From Pleodorina starrii (taxonomy: Eukaryota > Chlorophyta > Chlorophyceae > Chlamydomonadales > Volvocaceae): a stretch of 64,000 nucleotides of DNA. Position 1 is the first letter of the stretch. Every line of letters starts with the position of its first letter. Both the position numbers and the translations under genes were made by a program. This document shows, piece by piece, positions 23,118 to 33,743 of this stretch. The notes below the pieces were generated by a model, which saw only the letters and a program-made list of their open reading frames with translations, did not search any database and was not told the DNA's origin. Location: assembly GCA_030267565.1 (NCBI GenBank), contig BRXU01000008.1, positions 682,001-746,000 on the forward strand, written 5' to 3'.

Positions 23118-25055
23118 ATGGCTCTCCTGAGGCGTCACAACCCAGCGTTGCTAGTGGCGATGACGCTGGCCGTCGGGTGTCTGCACGCCTGCGCCGTCCA
23201 CGCACAGCACCAGGCGCAGCCAAAGCGTCACCAACAAGCGGCGCAGCCGCAACGGCCCGCCACGGGCGCCGCCGCCAACGCCGCGCGCGGCCAGGGCCAG
23301 GTCAACGGCCCCCCCGTAGCGCGCACCACGCCGGACCGCTCCCTTTCGCTGCCCAACTGGTGCAGCGCCGGACCCTACGCCCGCGACGGCGAATCGCTGT
23401 TCACCACCATGGCCCGCAGCGAGCCCTCTCACAAAGTCTACCACAACGCCTACTGGCACGCGCACAAGTGGTACGCGCTGGTGCCGCCCGACGCCATGCT
23501 GCGCCGCGGAGACGCCGCCGCCTCCGCCTCCCCAGACTCCGACTCCAACATCACCAACACCCCCAACGACGACGACACAGCCAGCACCGGTAACACCAGC
23601 AGCAGCAGCAGCGCCACTGGCGGCACTCCGCTGGAGGAGGGCCTGTCGGTCAACGGTGCGCTGATCAACTTGCCGGTGGCCGACATCGGCGCCTTCACCG
23701 ATAACATGCGTGCCGGCTTCCTGCCGGGCACCACCCTGCTGGTGGACTTTCCCTTCCCCGCCTTCCCGGACAACCTGGGCCACTGGGCGGAGATCATGCT
23801 CACCACCTACTCGGTACTGGCGGGCAGCGCCTGGCGAAACAACACGGTGGGCAGCAGAGCCAGGTTCGTGGACCGGATTCTGCTGCCGAACCTGAGAAAG
23901 GTAGGTGGTGACCCGGAAGAGGCGCGGGGGGGGGGAGCGCAAACGGCGGGTTTGGAGGCGCGGGGCCGAGGCGGTGGGTGGGGAGTTCCACAGGCTTGCC
24001 GGAGGTCGCGGACGATGTAAATTGGGGAGGAATGATGCGGTGGAGGTGGGGGCCGAGGCGGTGAGCTGACTAGGGCGTAGGGTTTGGGGTTGTGGTGAAA
24101 GAGAGACGGCTGGGCGAATTGGCGGTGGGTGGGCGGTGGGTGCAGGGGTGCGAGGTCGGGCGGAGGCTTGGGAGGGAGGGACGCCAGAGGGTGTGAGTGG
24201 GCGCCTGACTGCATGCCCGACATGCACCGATGTGGGTGTTTGTGCGTGCGGGTGTTGCCATGCGGCTGGCTTGTCCCGTCCTTGGCCCGCGCGCCCTTGC
24301 GTTCGTTGGCCTCCCTTCGTGCCCTTGGGGGGCACTGTGGCTGTGGCTGGGCCCCGTCGAGAGCTTATGGAGGAAGCGGACGGCCAGGTCGCTAGGTTCT
24401 CAAGGGCTGGCCGGCCCGCCGGCCGAGCGCTCCAGACACCAATTGAACTGCATTGAGTTGCAAGTGCAATGTGAGGCGAGGCAGCACAGCCCTCACTTGC
24501 ATCCCTTGCACACAATGTGGAAGCGGCCGTGTGGCCATGTAGGCCATGTGCCGGCCGCTGGGATCCGCCGTCACTCTCCCGCTCCCTTCCCGCCCCCCCC
24601 CCAGCAGCTTGATCAACAACGTCCGCAGTGACTCATTCTCATATAAAGGAGCATATCACTCCCCCCCCCCCGCCCCCCTTGTGCTGCACAGGAGATGAAC
24701 GAATGGTTCAAGGAGTTCCTGGCGATTGCGGTGTCGCCCGGGGTGCGGAAGGGGGGCGCCCCGGTGCCGCCCATCATCGACCATGCCGACCTGGAGGTGG
24801 GCCGGGGAAGGGGGCGGCGAGGGGCGGGGCGGGGGGCGGAGCAATGGGCAGCCGGCCGCAGGGTGGCCCCCTGCGCTTCGCTGCGCCGGGCCGCGTGGGT
24901 GCACAGCTCGGTGGGAGCTCGGTGAGAGCACCATGGTGCCACCGGGGTGGCAGGCTGGGGGAGGGTGGGATTGGGGGTGCAGGAGCGGTCCTCGGTCCTC
25001 GGTCGAACACGAAAACGACGAGGAACGGCTTAGGCACCTGGCAGCTTCACAGGCG

Positions 25056-25104
<49 letters not shown>

Positions 25105-28100
25105 CTCATGCAGAAAGCATCGCCAGGGTGAAGGGGAGCCAGCCGGTTAGGTGCGGGCCACCTGCCTGCCTGGTGTCTGCCGGGTGCCTGCCTGGCTGGG
25201 GCGAGGGGTTTCCTCTGTGACCGTCCTGTTAGGCAATCGCTCCTGCGGCCCCCCGCCCCCCCCCCGACCGCCCCTCTCCCGTAGGCCTTCCCCAAGCTGT
25301 CCTGGCTGGCCATTGAGAACCTGCTGGTGGTGCAGGATAGGTGAGACCGGGTGCGTGCGTGTAGGGGGGATGGGGGGTGGACGTGCATGGGCGGGTAGAC
25401 GTGCGTGGGCGGGCCGGCGAGTGAACGGGTGGGTAGGCGTGGGTGCTCGGGTGCGTTGGCCGGAGGGCCGGGCGGGCGGGCGGGCGCGGGGCTAGTGGAG
25501 AACGAGGGGGCCGTGGAGACATCGGGCAGTCCGGGTCGGCAGTGGGATGAACTCGGAGGCACCCTCCCACCCATGAACAGCGCCGCTTCGTCTTCATGCG
25601 CTATCCGCGGTGGCTGCGGGGGGGAGGGCAGGACTGCGTCGCTCCATGCGGCCGCGTGCGTGTGCGCCCTGCCGCTGCGGCGTGCGGGTTTCCCCCCCGC
25701 TCCTCACCCTGCTCCTCGCCTCGCGCCATGTGGCATGGTACACGGAGTTGTGTGACCATGGGTCATTGCCGGGCGACGGAGGGGAGGCGAAAGGGGGTGT
25801 CTTTGAGGCCCCCCGTGCACCGTCCTTCTTCTCTTCTTCAGGCACCGTTCCTGCCGGCTGCTGGGCCCCCCACACACCCGCTGCCTCAAAGCCCCTGGGC
25901 CCCAACCCGCCCGCCCGCCCCCCCTCCCCACTTTTACCGTTCACGGGCTCCGGCCTATACGTGGATACCCCCCCCCTCCCCCCACGGGTACAGGTACACC
26001 CACCCGGAGCGCAAGACGGGCTTCATCGGAGCGGACCACGGGGACCTGTGGCGCTACGACGGATGCGCCCGATACGTGAACCGGGACCAGGGCATCGGCT
26101 TCAGCGACCCCTCCTTCGCAGCCAGCTTCAGGTGTGCGGGGGGGGGGCGGGGGGTGCGGACGGCGGATGTGGCGGGGCCCGCCACTTGTGTGCGCCTGCG
26201 TGCGTGCAGGGTGTGCTGGGATGTGGGAGATCGGCGGGTGCGTTGAGGGGGGGCCCAGGTTGCGCAGTCACGCACTCCCACTCCCACTCCACTCCATCGG
26301 GTTCGAGACGACGTCGTTGTGGGCGTCGCCACGACCCACAGGCCCCTGCACCTCCTGCACCAGTCTTACGGCTCCAGCTGCCACTGGACCGACCACCTCA
26401 TCGCCGCCTCTTGAGTGCATTGCGACCTCCGTCTGCGTCACCCCCCTTCCCGCCCTTCCCTTACCTCCCTCCCTGCGTTGCACTAACTAAACAAAAAAAA
26501 CCTTACCCCCACACCCCGACCGGCCCCCGTTGGCTGCTGCCCCCGGCTCCCCCAGGGCTGCCGCCTACAGGCGCGCCGGGCTGGCCCTGCCTGCGGGCAG
26601 CTGGGAGCCCGGCTCCCCGCCTCCTCCGCCCGTGCCCGGTCAGCCGCGAGTCATGACGCTGCTGGTGGCCCACGAGGACTACCCGCCGGTGAGGACATGG
26701 GGGGGGGCAGGGGGTATAAAGAGAAAATCGCAGCGGAGAAGGAGACGGCGTGAGCCAACGGACAGGGGGGGCAGGGGGGAGCGCCACATCGCCACATCGC
26801 CAGGGAGGGCCGCCTCGCTTACCTGGCCGCGGCTCCGTCTACATAATGAAGAGGGTGATTAAGAAGGACATCAGCAGCAGCAGTGAAGTAGGCGAGGCGG
26901 TCCTGGCGAAGGGGCCCAGCTGAAGCTGTTAGCAAGCATACCGTACCTTTACAAGTAAACCTACCTACCAATACCTGACGGACGGAATGAGGGGGTTGTG
27001 GTGGAGGCTGGAGGGTAGTTGGGGGGTGATGGGGGCAGCGAGTGCGAATCGCCGGCTCTGGGGGGCGTCACACTCCGCTGTGGGGCCGCGGATGTGCTGC
27101 CCATGCACGGTGTGAGGCATATACCGCACAGCGGATAGCGCCCCCCTGCAACGGGCATGGGCGTGGAGAGAGAAGCATTCAAGGCGCGCGCGCAAGCAGA
27201 CGTGTGAATCGAGTCCTTTGTGAGTGCACCCCACATCCCCTCACCTTACCCCACCGCCAACCTGACCCCTTCCCAACATTCCCGCTCCTCTGTTACGCAG
27301 GTGGTCAACTGGGAGGAGGTCCAGTCCACGCTGCGGCGTGTGGGCAGTGGCGCGGGTCTGGAGGTGCGCACCGTCACTCTGTCCACGGACGCGCCCTTCG
27401 CCTCCCACCTGGACACCTTTGCGCGCAGCTCCGTGCTGGTGGCACGACACGGACCGCTGCTGGCCACCGCACCGCTCATGCCGCCGGGTGAGTGGGGGAA
27501 GGGAAGGGACGGGGAGAGCGCGAGAGGGCGGGCGGGGGCGGGCGGTTGCGAGAGAGAGGGATGGAGGGAGCGCCCCGGCGTGGCTGGGAGCTGGCTGGCT
27601 GGCTGTTGTTGGGGGTGGCGGGTTGCGGGTGCGGGTCCTGATGCTTGCGTGTGAGGGCAAGTGGGGTGACCGGCCGGCTGGAGGGGGTGGGGGAATTACC
27701 GGGGTAGTGTAGCACCTGCATTCCTGGTGTGCGGCGTCTCTCCCGGCCGGCCGGTCGCCGCCTACCCGCTTGCTTCTGGAAACTGATACGACATAATCCC
27801 ACCCGGTTGCGCCCGATCCCTGCCCCCGGCCGGGTCCGGCCCGGCCCGGCCCCTTCCCCTTTGCAAATTCTCTCTTCAAACCCCCCCGCCACACCCCCCA
27901 CCCCACCACCACCACCACCAAACCCGATTTTCGCTGGCCGCTTCGGCAGGCTCTGGCGTGTTCGAGCTGCTGCCGTACAAGTGGGAGTGGCTTGGCATGT
28001 CCAAGCTGTACTACAACATGACCCAGAGCACCCGCGACCTGCACCACTTCGCCTGGCGACCCACGGACCACCGGCTGGCGCACTACGACCATGAAAACTA

Positions 28101-29478
28101 CACACGGTGCGGCCGGGGCTGTGGGCTGTGTGTGTGAGGGAGGTGGACGAGGTGTAATGCTTGGGCGGAGCAAAGGCTGCTCGAGATGCTGTGCGACGCC
28201 TTTGTACGGTATTGTAACCTCAGCGTTACACGAGGGGTGCTGGCGGTGTTGGAGGAGGGCAGTCGGGGCCTCACGCGGCCTTGCTGGGCGCCCGAGTTGG
28301 TGCAGGGCTGATTGCGCTTACATGTCCAAACCCGCCACCGGTTGTCCCTACTTGTGCCTCGGACGCCAACTTGCCGGCTTGTTCACCCAGCTCGTGCTCT
28401 GGAAGCGCAGGTGCTGTAGCCAACTTGCTCGCAACCTTGCCCCTCATCCCTGTTTCCTGCGGCTCCCGCCCGCCCTCCGACCCATCTCCTCCCCCCGCTG
28501 CCCCCCCGCCCCGCCCCACCCCTTCGCAGCTACCACCCGTGGACCCCCGAGGAGTGCAGCGCGCGGGAGTGCCTCATGGTGCACGCACGAGCGGGACTCA
28601 CCGTGAACCTCACGGTAAGGCGGGGGGGGAGGTAACAAGAATGAGACCGCGCAGGGGGGGCAAAGAAAGGGATGCGGGGTTGGGATTGGGGGTGGGCGGC
28701 GTAGCCCTGAAGGGCTTTGGGGGACCAGCTTAGCCGCCCTGGCGTGTCCTGTCCCTCAACTCGCAGATCTTGTCGTGAGAGGTCCTCATGCACCGTTTTC
28801 TTGGCTCCGGGGGCTGGCGGCAAGCACGTTGTCAGCTGATTTTGATACTGCATTAGACCGCGGTGCTTCGCGTGTCGCCGCCCCGTGTCCGAGCGGACTG
28901 GGCAGCCGCGCCCCTGGCCGGGGTGCCGGGCCGTGTGTGCGGTGGGAAGACTGTCGGTGCCACCGAGAGAGTTCGTGACGTCGTGAGTATGGACGTCGGT
29001 AGCAGCCGCAGCAGCACCCCCTGCACACCCCCTCCCGGCCCCCTCCCCGACGGTGTATGTGCACCCACGCAGCCAACCCCACTTACCCGGGCCACGACGC
29101 CCCGATTTTCACAACTTCACGTGACCATGCTACTCGACCACCCTACTAGCCATCATGCCGCCCACACACACCCACGCCCGGGGTTGTGGTTTGGTGCGAC
29201 TCATTCGGTCAGCGTGTCGGGTTGCAGGTTCGCACTGCGTCTCCAACTTCCCACCGCCCCTTCCCCCACCGGATGTTTCTGGGTCAATTCGGTTCAGTCG
29301 CCTTGGACTCTTCGCCGCCGCTCGTACCGGTATTTCTTACCCCCGGCTCCTCGCCCCCACTCCATCCCTCCACCCCCACCCCCAGGAGCTGGAGTCTCTC
29401 CTTGTGGCCAAGCTGCCGGGAATGATGGCTGGCAAGAGTGTGGAGGAGCTGCGGGAGCCCTGGCCAACGGCGGTGTAG
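23118..29478 (+). CDS. GT61 family glycosyltransferase (DUF563-like), nine exons
   Basis: Exons: 23118-23900, 24692-24796, 25285-25340, 25994-26131, 26556-26688, 27301-27487, 27950-28106, 28530-28614, 29386-29478. All junctions are GT-AG and in phase, giving 578 residues. The N-terminal hydrophobic segment (ALLVAMTLAVGCLHACAV) fits a type II signal anchor, so a Golgi-lumenal enzyme is expected. A disordered Ser/Asp/Asn-rich insert follows at about residues 130-180. GT61-like landmarks are FPDNLGHWAEIMLTTYSVL (the N-x-GHW region), VMTLLVAHEDYPP, then VLVARHGPLLATAPLMPPG and FELLPYKWEW, corresponding to the family's HGA.LTN...PPG..v.EL.PY region. Plant and animal relatives transfer xylose, arabinose or GlcNAc to secreted glycans; donor and acceptor here are unknown. 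A TGTAA at 30294-30298 is a possible poly(A) signal. The start was chosen as the first ATG ahead of the hydrophobic segment. Confidence 0.8.
25055..25100 (+). repeat. (CT)n tract in GT61 intron 2
   Basis: About 46 bp of CT repeats followed by a CAG acceptor-like site at 25111. The sequence after it hits an in-frame stop at once, so the real acceptor was placed at 25284. Confidence 0.8.
25931..25978 (+). repeat. Dispersed short repeat, copy 3 (GT61 intron 3)
   Basis: Matches the second half of the repeats at 19813 and 20312: TTACCGTTCACGGGCTCCGG, then a TATACGTGGATA-like segment and a C-run, just upstream of GT61 exon 4. Confidence 0.55.
28150..28200 (+). repeat. Short copy of an NLR-intron repeat within GT61 intron 7
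   Basis: GCTTGGGCGGAGCAAAGGCT and the following bases match 34457-34510 (NLR intron 1) and 55087-55140 (copy B), sharing a GAGATGCTGTGCG segment. It links the GT61 intron to a repeat family dispersed through the neighbouring NLR gene. Confidence 0.5.
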
Positions 29479-31070
29479 GGGAGCGCATCCCGCTGTACCG
29501 CTCTCTCATCATCACGGAGCGGAGCAAGCAGGGGAAGGGAGGGGGGCCAGACCGGACCGGACCGGGCCGGACCGCTGCCCGTGCATCCGTCCGGCGGACC
29601 GCCACCTCCCCGGCCGCACGGCTCCGGCGCAGAGGACCCGACCTGACATAGCGAGAGCTGACGTCAATGCGAAGGGCGGCCTCTCCTACACCACCGCCAG
29701 CCCGGCGGTGGGTTCGGTCCGCAACCCGGGAAGGGGCGAGGCAGGAGCTGGGGGGCGCAGGCACGGCCGCTAGTGACCTCGGGAGGAAGTGATCGGGAAG
29801 GCTCGAATCCCTTTGGGGAGCGGTGGGGTCCCGGGGCGGCGCCAACACGGGCGGTGTTGCGGCCCGTGAGTTGGACGGGTGCGGATTAGGACTGGGGCCG
29901 CCAGGGGGATACCCGGCTAGCCAGCCAGCGCTTCGCGGTTGGGTGTACCGGTACCGGCAACGGAGGCGGAGGCTGCTCATGGGGGTGTCTGGCTGGCCCC
30001 GGGGGTGGGGGCGCCCTGGTCGCGGCGGACGCGTGTGCGGCCTGCGGCGGATACCATGGCTGGGGAGAATTAGTCATTGCGGGCGATTGCTTGGCGCGTG
30101 CGAGGTGCTAGGAGCATGTCTCGACTGCACTGAACAACGAACGCGGTTCTCAAGGGGAGCAGTGGGGTGGTGGCGCGATGCATGGAGGAGGAGCGCATGG
30201 CCGGTCACTGTTGGGTTACAGTAGGCATATGTGCACTGAGGCTGCAACCGGTCCGCCGATCCCGGGTGTCAGGCGGGGTGTAGCACCCGGGGATGTAAGG
30301 GTTGAAAAGCTTGTCAAGGTAGAGGCCTTAAGGTGGGTGGGTGGGTCTGCGGGATCGTGGGAGCTGCGGATGGCACTGGCGGTGCCGAAGATGCCCACCC
30401 AGACCGGCGGGCGGACGAACGCACCGGACGAATGGCTCACTCTGTCTGACTCCTGGCTGTTTGTTTCCTCGGTGACAATGAACGAGACCGTGACAGCGCA
30501 GGCAGCTCGAACGCTGTGTATGCCATTGCTTCGTTTAAAAGGTGCGCAGCGTTTGTAGGCGGGGGCCGTCGTGCGCGTCGTGCATTGCGATTACGGTATA
30601 CGCGGAACGGGAGGGCACGAAGACGTGGGGGTGGCTGAGGGTAGTCGAACGAACGAGGTTCTGCACACATGTGCAGCGGAGACTTGACGACCTTTATCCG
30701 TCTGCGCGCGCACGGCTTGTGCACAAGGCTGCCCTCCTAGTTTGCGCTGGCTTCGCCGGATGCGGGTCACTCAAGGTTTTCAACGGCGCCATGTGGGGTT
30801 CGACAGGTCAGCTCTGTAGGTTCACCCTCTCGCTGCAAAGTTTTTATGCAAAGCTGGACTCGCCAACACCACTCGACGGATCACTGTGTCACGACACCCT
30901 ACCGAAGGATAGGGCCAGTGGGACGTTTCCGTGATGCAGGCGGCATTGAGGAACATGTTTTGCTAGTCAGAAAACGCAAGCGGGGGATTTTCGAGGGTGG
31001 AGACGAGGGCGGCAGCAGCGGGAAGTGGATCAGTAGGGGGAAGGGCTGCACGGCACTTCGAACTAGGGGT

Positions 31071-31106
31071 GTCTGCTTCCTCGAAGCCGAAAAAAGGGCG
31101 GGGACC
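31071..31106 (+). repeat. GC-rich dispersed element, GCTTCC-GAAGCC type
   Basis: A short inverted repeat (GCTTCCTCGAAGC) followed by an A-run and GGGCGGGG. The same signature occurs at 42811-42848, 44705-44741, 46029-46063 and 53119-53156. Confidence 0.6.
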
Positions 31107-31238
31107 CTGGAGTTGGGGGCTAGGGAGCGTAAGTTCAGTGGATTACTGACCCTGAAACACAGTGTGCTCTATCTCGTGGGGGACCATGAGCTTTGTCTCA
31201 TTCATAAAGCAACAAACATAATTTGTGTCGACTTTTCT

Positions 31239-31280
31239 GGGCGGGGCCCAAGTGCGAAGCGCCCTGGGGGGCCCCGCCCC
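31239..31280. repeat. GC-rich hairpin
   Basis: GGGCGGGGCCC, a short loop containing GCGAAGCGC, then GGGGGGCCCCGCCC: a strong self-complementary structure. Counterparts lie at 45841-45881, 46239-46284 and 53283-53325. Confidence 0.65.
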
Positions 31281-31557
31281 CTAGGGTTGCCCTGTCCGTG
31301 CCTGCCTGGCTGCGTGCCTGTCTGCCTGCATTCCGACCAATCTTCTTCGCTCCATACGCTATAAAGCAAAGTTAATAGCCCTTGATAAACTCTACTACAA
31401 TAAAATAATAAGTGCACGTATCAGTATAAAAGATGTTTGACTGAGTCCGACAGGGTCCGACGGAGTCCATGGTCCATGGCCGCACGCAGTATCGGGCCAG
31501 AAGGGGCCAGATACCGGTACCGTATGGAGGGGTACGACATTCCAGGATTACCGAGAA

Positions 31558-32932
31558 ACAGCGGGTGAAGCCGCTGTATGATGTCTGGGCTCGTCGATTC
31601 GTTGCTTACAAGGCGTCTGCCGGTTTCTCCGGGCGCAAGGCGTACGTGCCTTCAGGCGGGAAGGAATATAGTTTGCAGCGGACTCGGGGCTCGGCCCTTC
31701 AGCGTGCTGCATGTTCCCGTGTGTTGCGGCACAGCAGGTGGCCCTAGTTCAGTCAGTGCCACCAGCCACTGACGCCAAGTCAGCCAACTCCATCAACGCA
31801 GTTATACCATATATGCGCTCCATGCCTATATGCGCGTGGCGCCTATGGCGATTCGCGTGTGGATCGATGCCCTTCGATGCACGCACACCTCCTTGGGGCC
31901 CCCTTCAGCATGTTGCACCCCATGGGCCCGAGCGCGGCGTGCTTGCGAAGGTAGTGCTCGTCTATGCGGCCGGCTGTCCGGGGGTTGTTGCAGGACGCTA
32001 ACAGGCTCAAGTCAAAGTTGTCGGAAAAGGGGACATAGCGGGCCGCGTCTTCACGCACACGCGTTGGCGGCGTTCTTGCGTGCACCTTGAAGCGCGCATG
32101 CGGGTCCTTGGATTGCCCCACGTAAGTTTTGCCGTTGTCCCTGCATGTGATGATGTACAGTCACACCGCCGGGCTGTCTGCCGGGTTTCGCTTTGGCGCC
32201 GATGCTGCTACGGCCAGGCGGCTGGCGTGACATTGGCTGTTCTTCTATCGGATTGGCTCGTAGACGTAACGATTGTCTTTGCACAGCGTCTGCTGCTGGC
32301 GTCAAGTGCATGAGGCTTTCTTGCGGCTTCGTCAAAGCCGGCACAGGCGGGGTGCTTCCTTCCGATGTCTGGGCGCCTTTTATTGTTCCATCCTACTGAG
32401 ATGTGCGAGCTCTGTGCGTTTGCGGCTGTAACGACGCCGCAAGCTTCACCAGGCGCTGCGCCTCACACAGGCTTCTGACTGCCAAAGCAGGTCGGCCTCG
32501 CCTGCCAAAGGCGCAGCCTCCAAGATGCAACGCCTCTCTGTTGTTGATCAGGAAGTCTGTCTTCTGCTTAGGCGTCTGGCCTGGCCGCACGGCGTCGACA
32601 ATGTCCCTCGCCTGCAGCGCCTTAAATGTGTGTCAGTCTACAGTCAAGCTGTCCTCCATTGTATAGTCCTCATGAACGGCTAATCTACAGCGTTCCCTCG
32701 GATTGCTGGGTCAAGTGCTGGCTGCTGGGTCATGCAGGCCGTAACCGACGAGCCTGGGCTTGCAGCGCCACCAAAGCTGCGAACATACGCCTGTAGGCAG
32801 TGGCAGCCAGCAATGCATGGCGCTGAAAGCGCCGCGTTCGGCGAAGGAGCTCGATTGACCGTTTGTACGGATTGTTCATTCAGAGGCGGTTGTCTCGTCC
32901 CACCGGCGTAATTGTGCGAGGGGCGGCTTAAC
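31558..32932 (-). mobile_element. 1.4-kb insertion present only in copy A, probable Penelope-like or other retroelement relic
   Basis: Copies A and B align up to CCGAGAA at 31557 (53586 in B) and resume at CAACCTGACATG (32933; about 53588). The intervening 1,375 bp is absent from B. It contains a GIY-YIG nuclease-like reading frame on the minus strand. No clear terminal repeats or target duplication were found, so the mechanism (insertion in A or deletion in B) is open. A GIY-YIG domain in a eukaryotic repeat points to Penelope-like retroelements, known in green algae. Confidence 0.5.
31843..32160 (-). pseudogene. GIY-YIG endonuclease-like domain fragment
   Basis: Frame open from 32160 down to 31843, about 105 residues. 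It begins LYIITCRDNGKTYVGQSKD, fitting the GIY-YIG core (a tyrosine near the first strand, then YVG in place of YIG). It continues with a Arg/His pair (ARFKVHA), a conserved-looking Glu position (near DEHYLRKH) and a final N-x-L-K-G-x-x-R-like strand (NMLKGAPR). A TGA lies immediately upstream in frame and the preceding sequence reads on in another frame, so a frameshift or truncation has inactivated it. No RT core is seen in the 1.4 kb. Confidence 0.5.
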
Positions 32933-33698
32933 CAACCTGACATGTATTTTTTCTTGAAAGATGTCGTGACATTTTGGCTACCTTTCAATGAGAGTATGGA
33001 GAGTATTGAGGTAAAATTTCTACCCATTTACGAGAGTACCGAGATAAAATGAGCAACCAACAAATTGCGGCGTGCCAACATTCAAACCGATAAGAGGTCC
33101 GGAATACTGGCCTTACAAAAATAGCAAGTAATAATTTGAAGACTGGGTTGCGGAGCCGCCAAGGTGGGACGCGAGGCAGGACATGCAAGGGCTGCGGTTG
33201 CATGTTGGCGTTGGCGGTACAGAAACGCTACTAGCGGAATGGCCGCAAAGCGCCTGAGTCGCTATCCGGGGCGCCAAATGTTAAGTGCCAGCAACACATA
33301 TTAAAGGAGTTAAGAGACATACTGACGCAAGCACAATTTCCCGGAAGCATTTCCCGAAGCGAGGAACTAGAATACAAAAGGACAATCCAGATGATCCTCC
33401 TTTTAGGCTCCAATTTAATTCCCTCTTTTCAATTATGCCACCCCACACGCAGAACCACGGCCCAATCTCCACTGAACACTGCAACCGTCACGAACCGTTA
33501 GTGTAGGGCGCCCACCCAAGCGCCCACCGCGCGCTGAAGCAGCACCTTCACTGAGGCCTGGCAGATTTTCCACCGTGTCATCACCAGAAAGGTCACCTGC
33601 ATCACAGGGCATCCCAGGGCACCGCTAATGCTCCCAGCAGGGGGCGGGCCTTACAGCTGCCAGCCATCATCAACAGCCGACAGCTAGCAGTGGTGCCA

Positions 33699-33743
33699 AT
33701 GATGACCATGGCGGTTTCAGCAGCAGCAGTCGCAGCACCATGA
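33699..33743 (+). promoter_or_regulatory. Upstream ORF overlapping the NLR start codon
   Basis: A 14-codon reading frame (three in-frame ATGs at its start) ends in a TGA that overlaps the NLR ATG as ATGA (ATG 33740, TGA 33741-33743). The same arrangement is kept in copy B (54453-54497) although the bases differ. It could damp or re-initiate translation of the main ORF. Alternatively, the true start could be elsewhere. Confidence 0.35.

Larger units (their letters stand above)
29479..33698. other. Intergenic region upstream of the NLR gene; start of duplicated segment A
   Basis: No supported cellular gene. From about 29660 it matches 51966 onward, with indels. It holds a GC-rich hairpin, a 1.4-kb insertion unique to this copy, and an AT-richer stretch (32930-33450) conserved in copy B that may be promoter sequence. 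Confidence 0.5.

Noticed and set aside
23151..24515. 454-residue minus-strand ORF
   Set aside because: Antisense shadow of GT61 exon 1; low-complexity Gly/Val/Arg composition, while the plus frame has a signal anchor, family motifs and in-phase exons.
25579..25620. Possible extra GT61 exon reading RRFVFMRYPRWLR
   Set aside because: Its phase does not fit between exon 3 (ends phase 2) and exon 4, and exon 3 joins exon 4 directly in phase.
25610..26656. 348-residue plus ORF
   Set aside because: Spans GT61 introns and reads exon 4 in the wrong frame.
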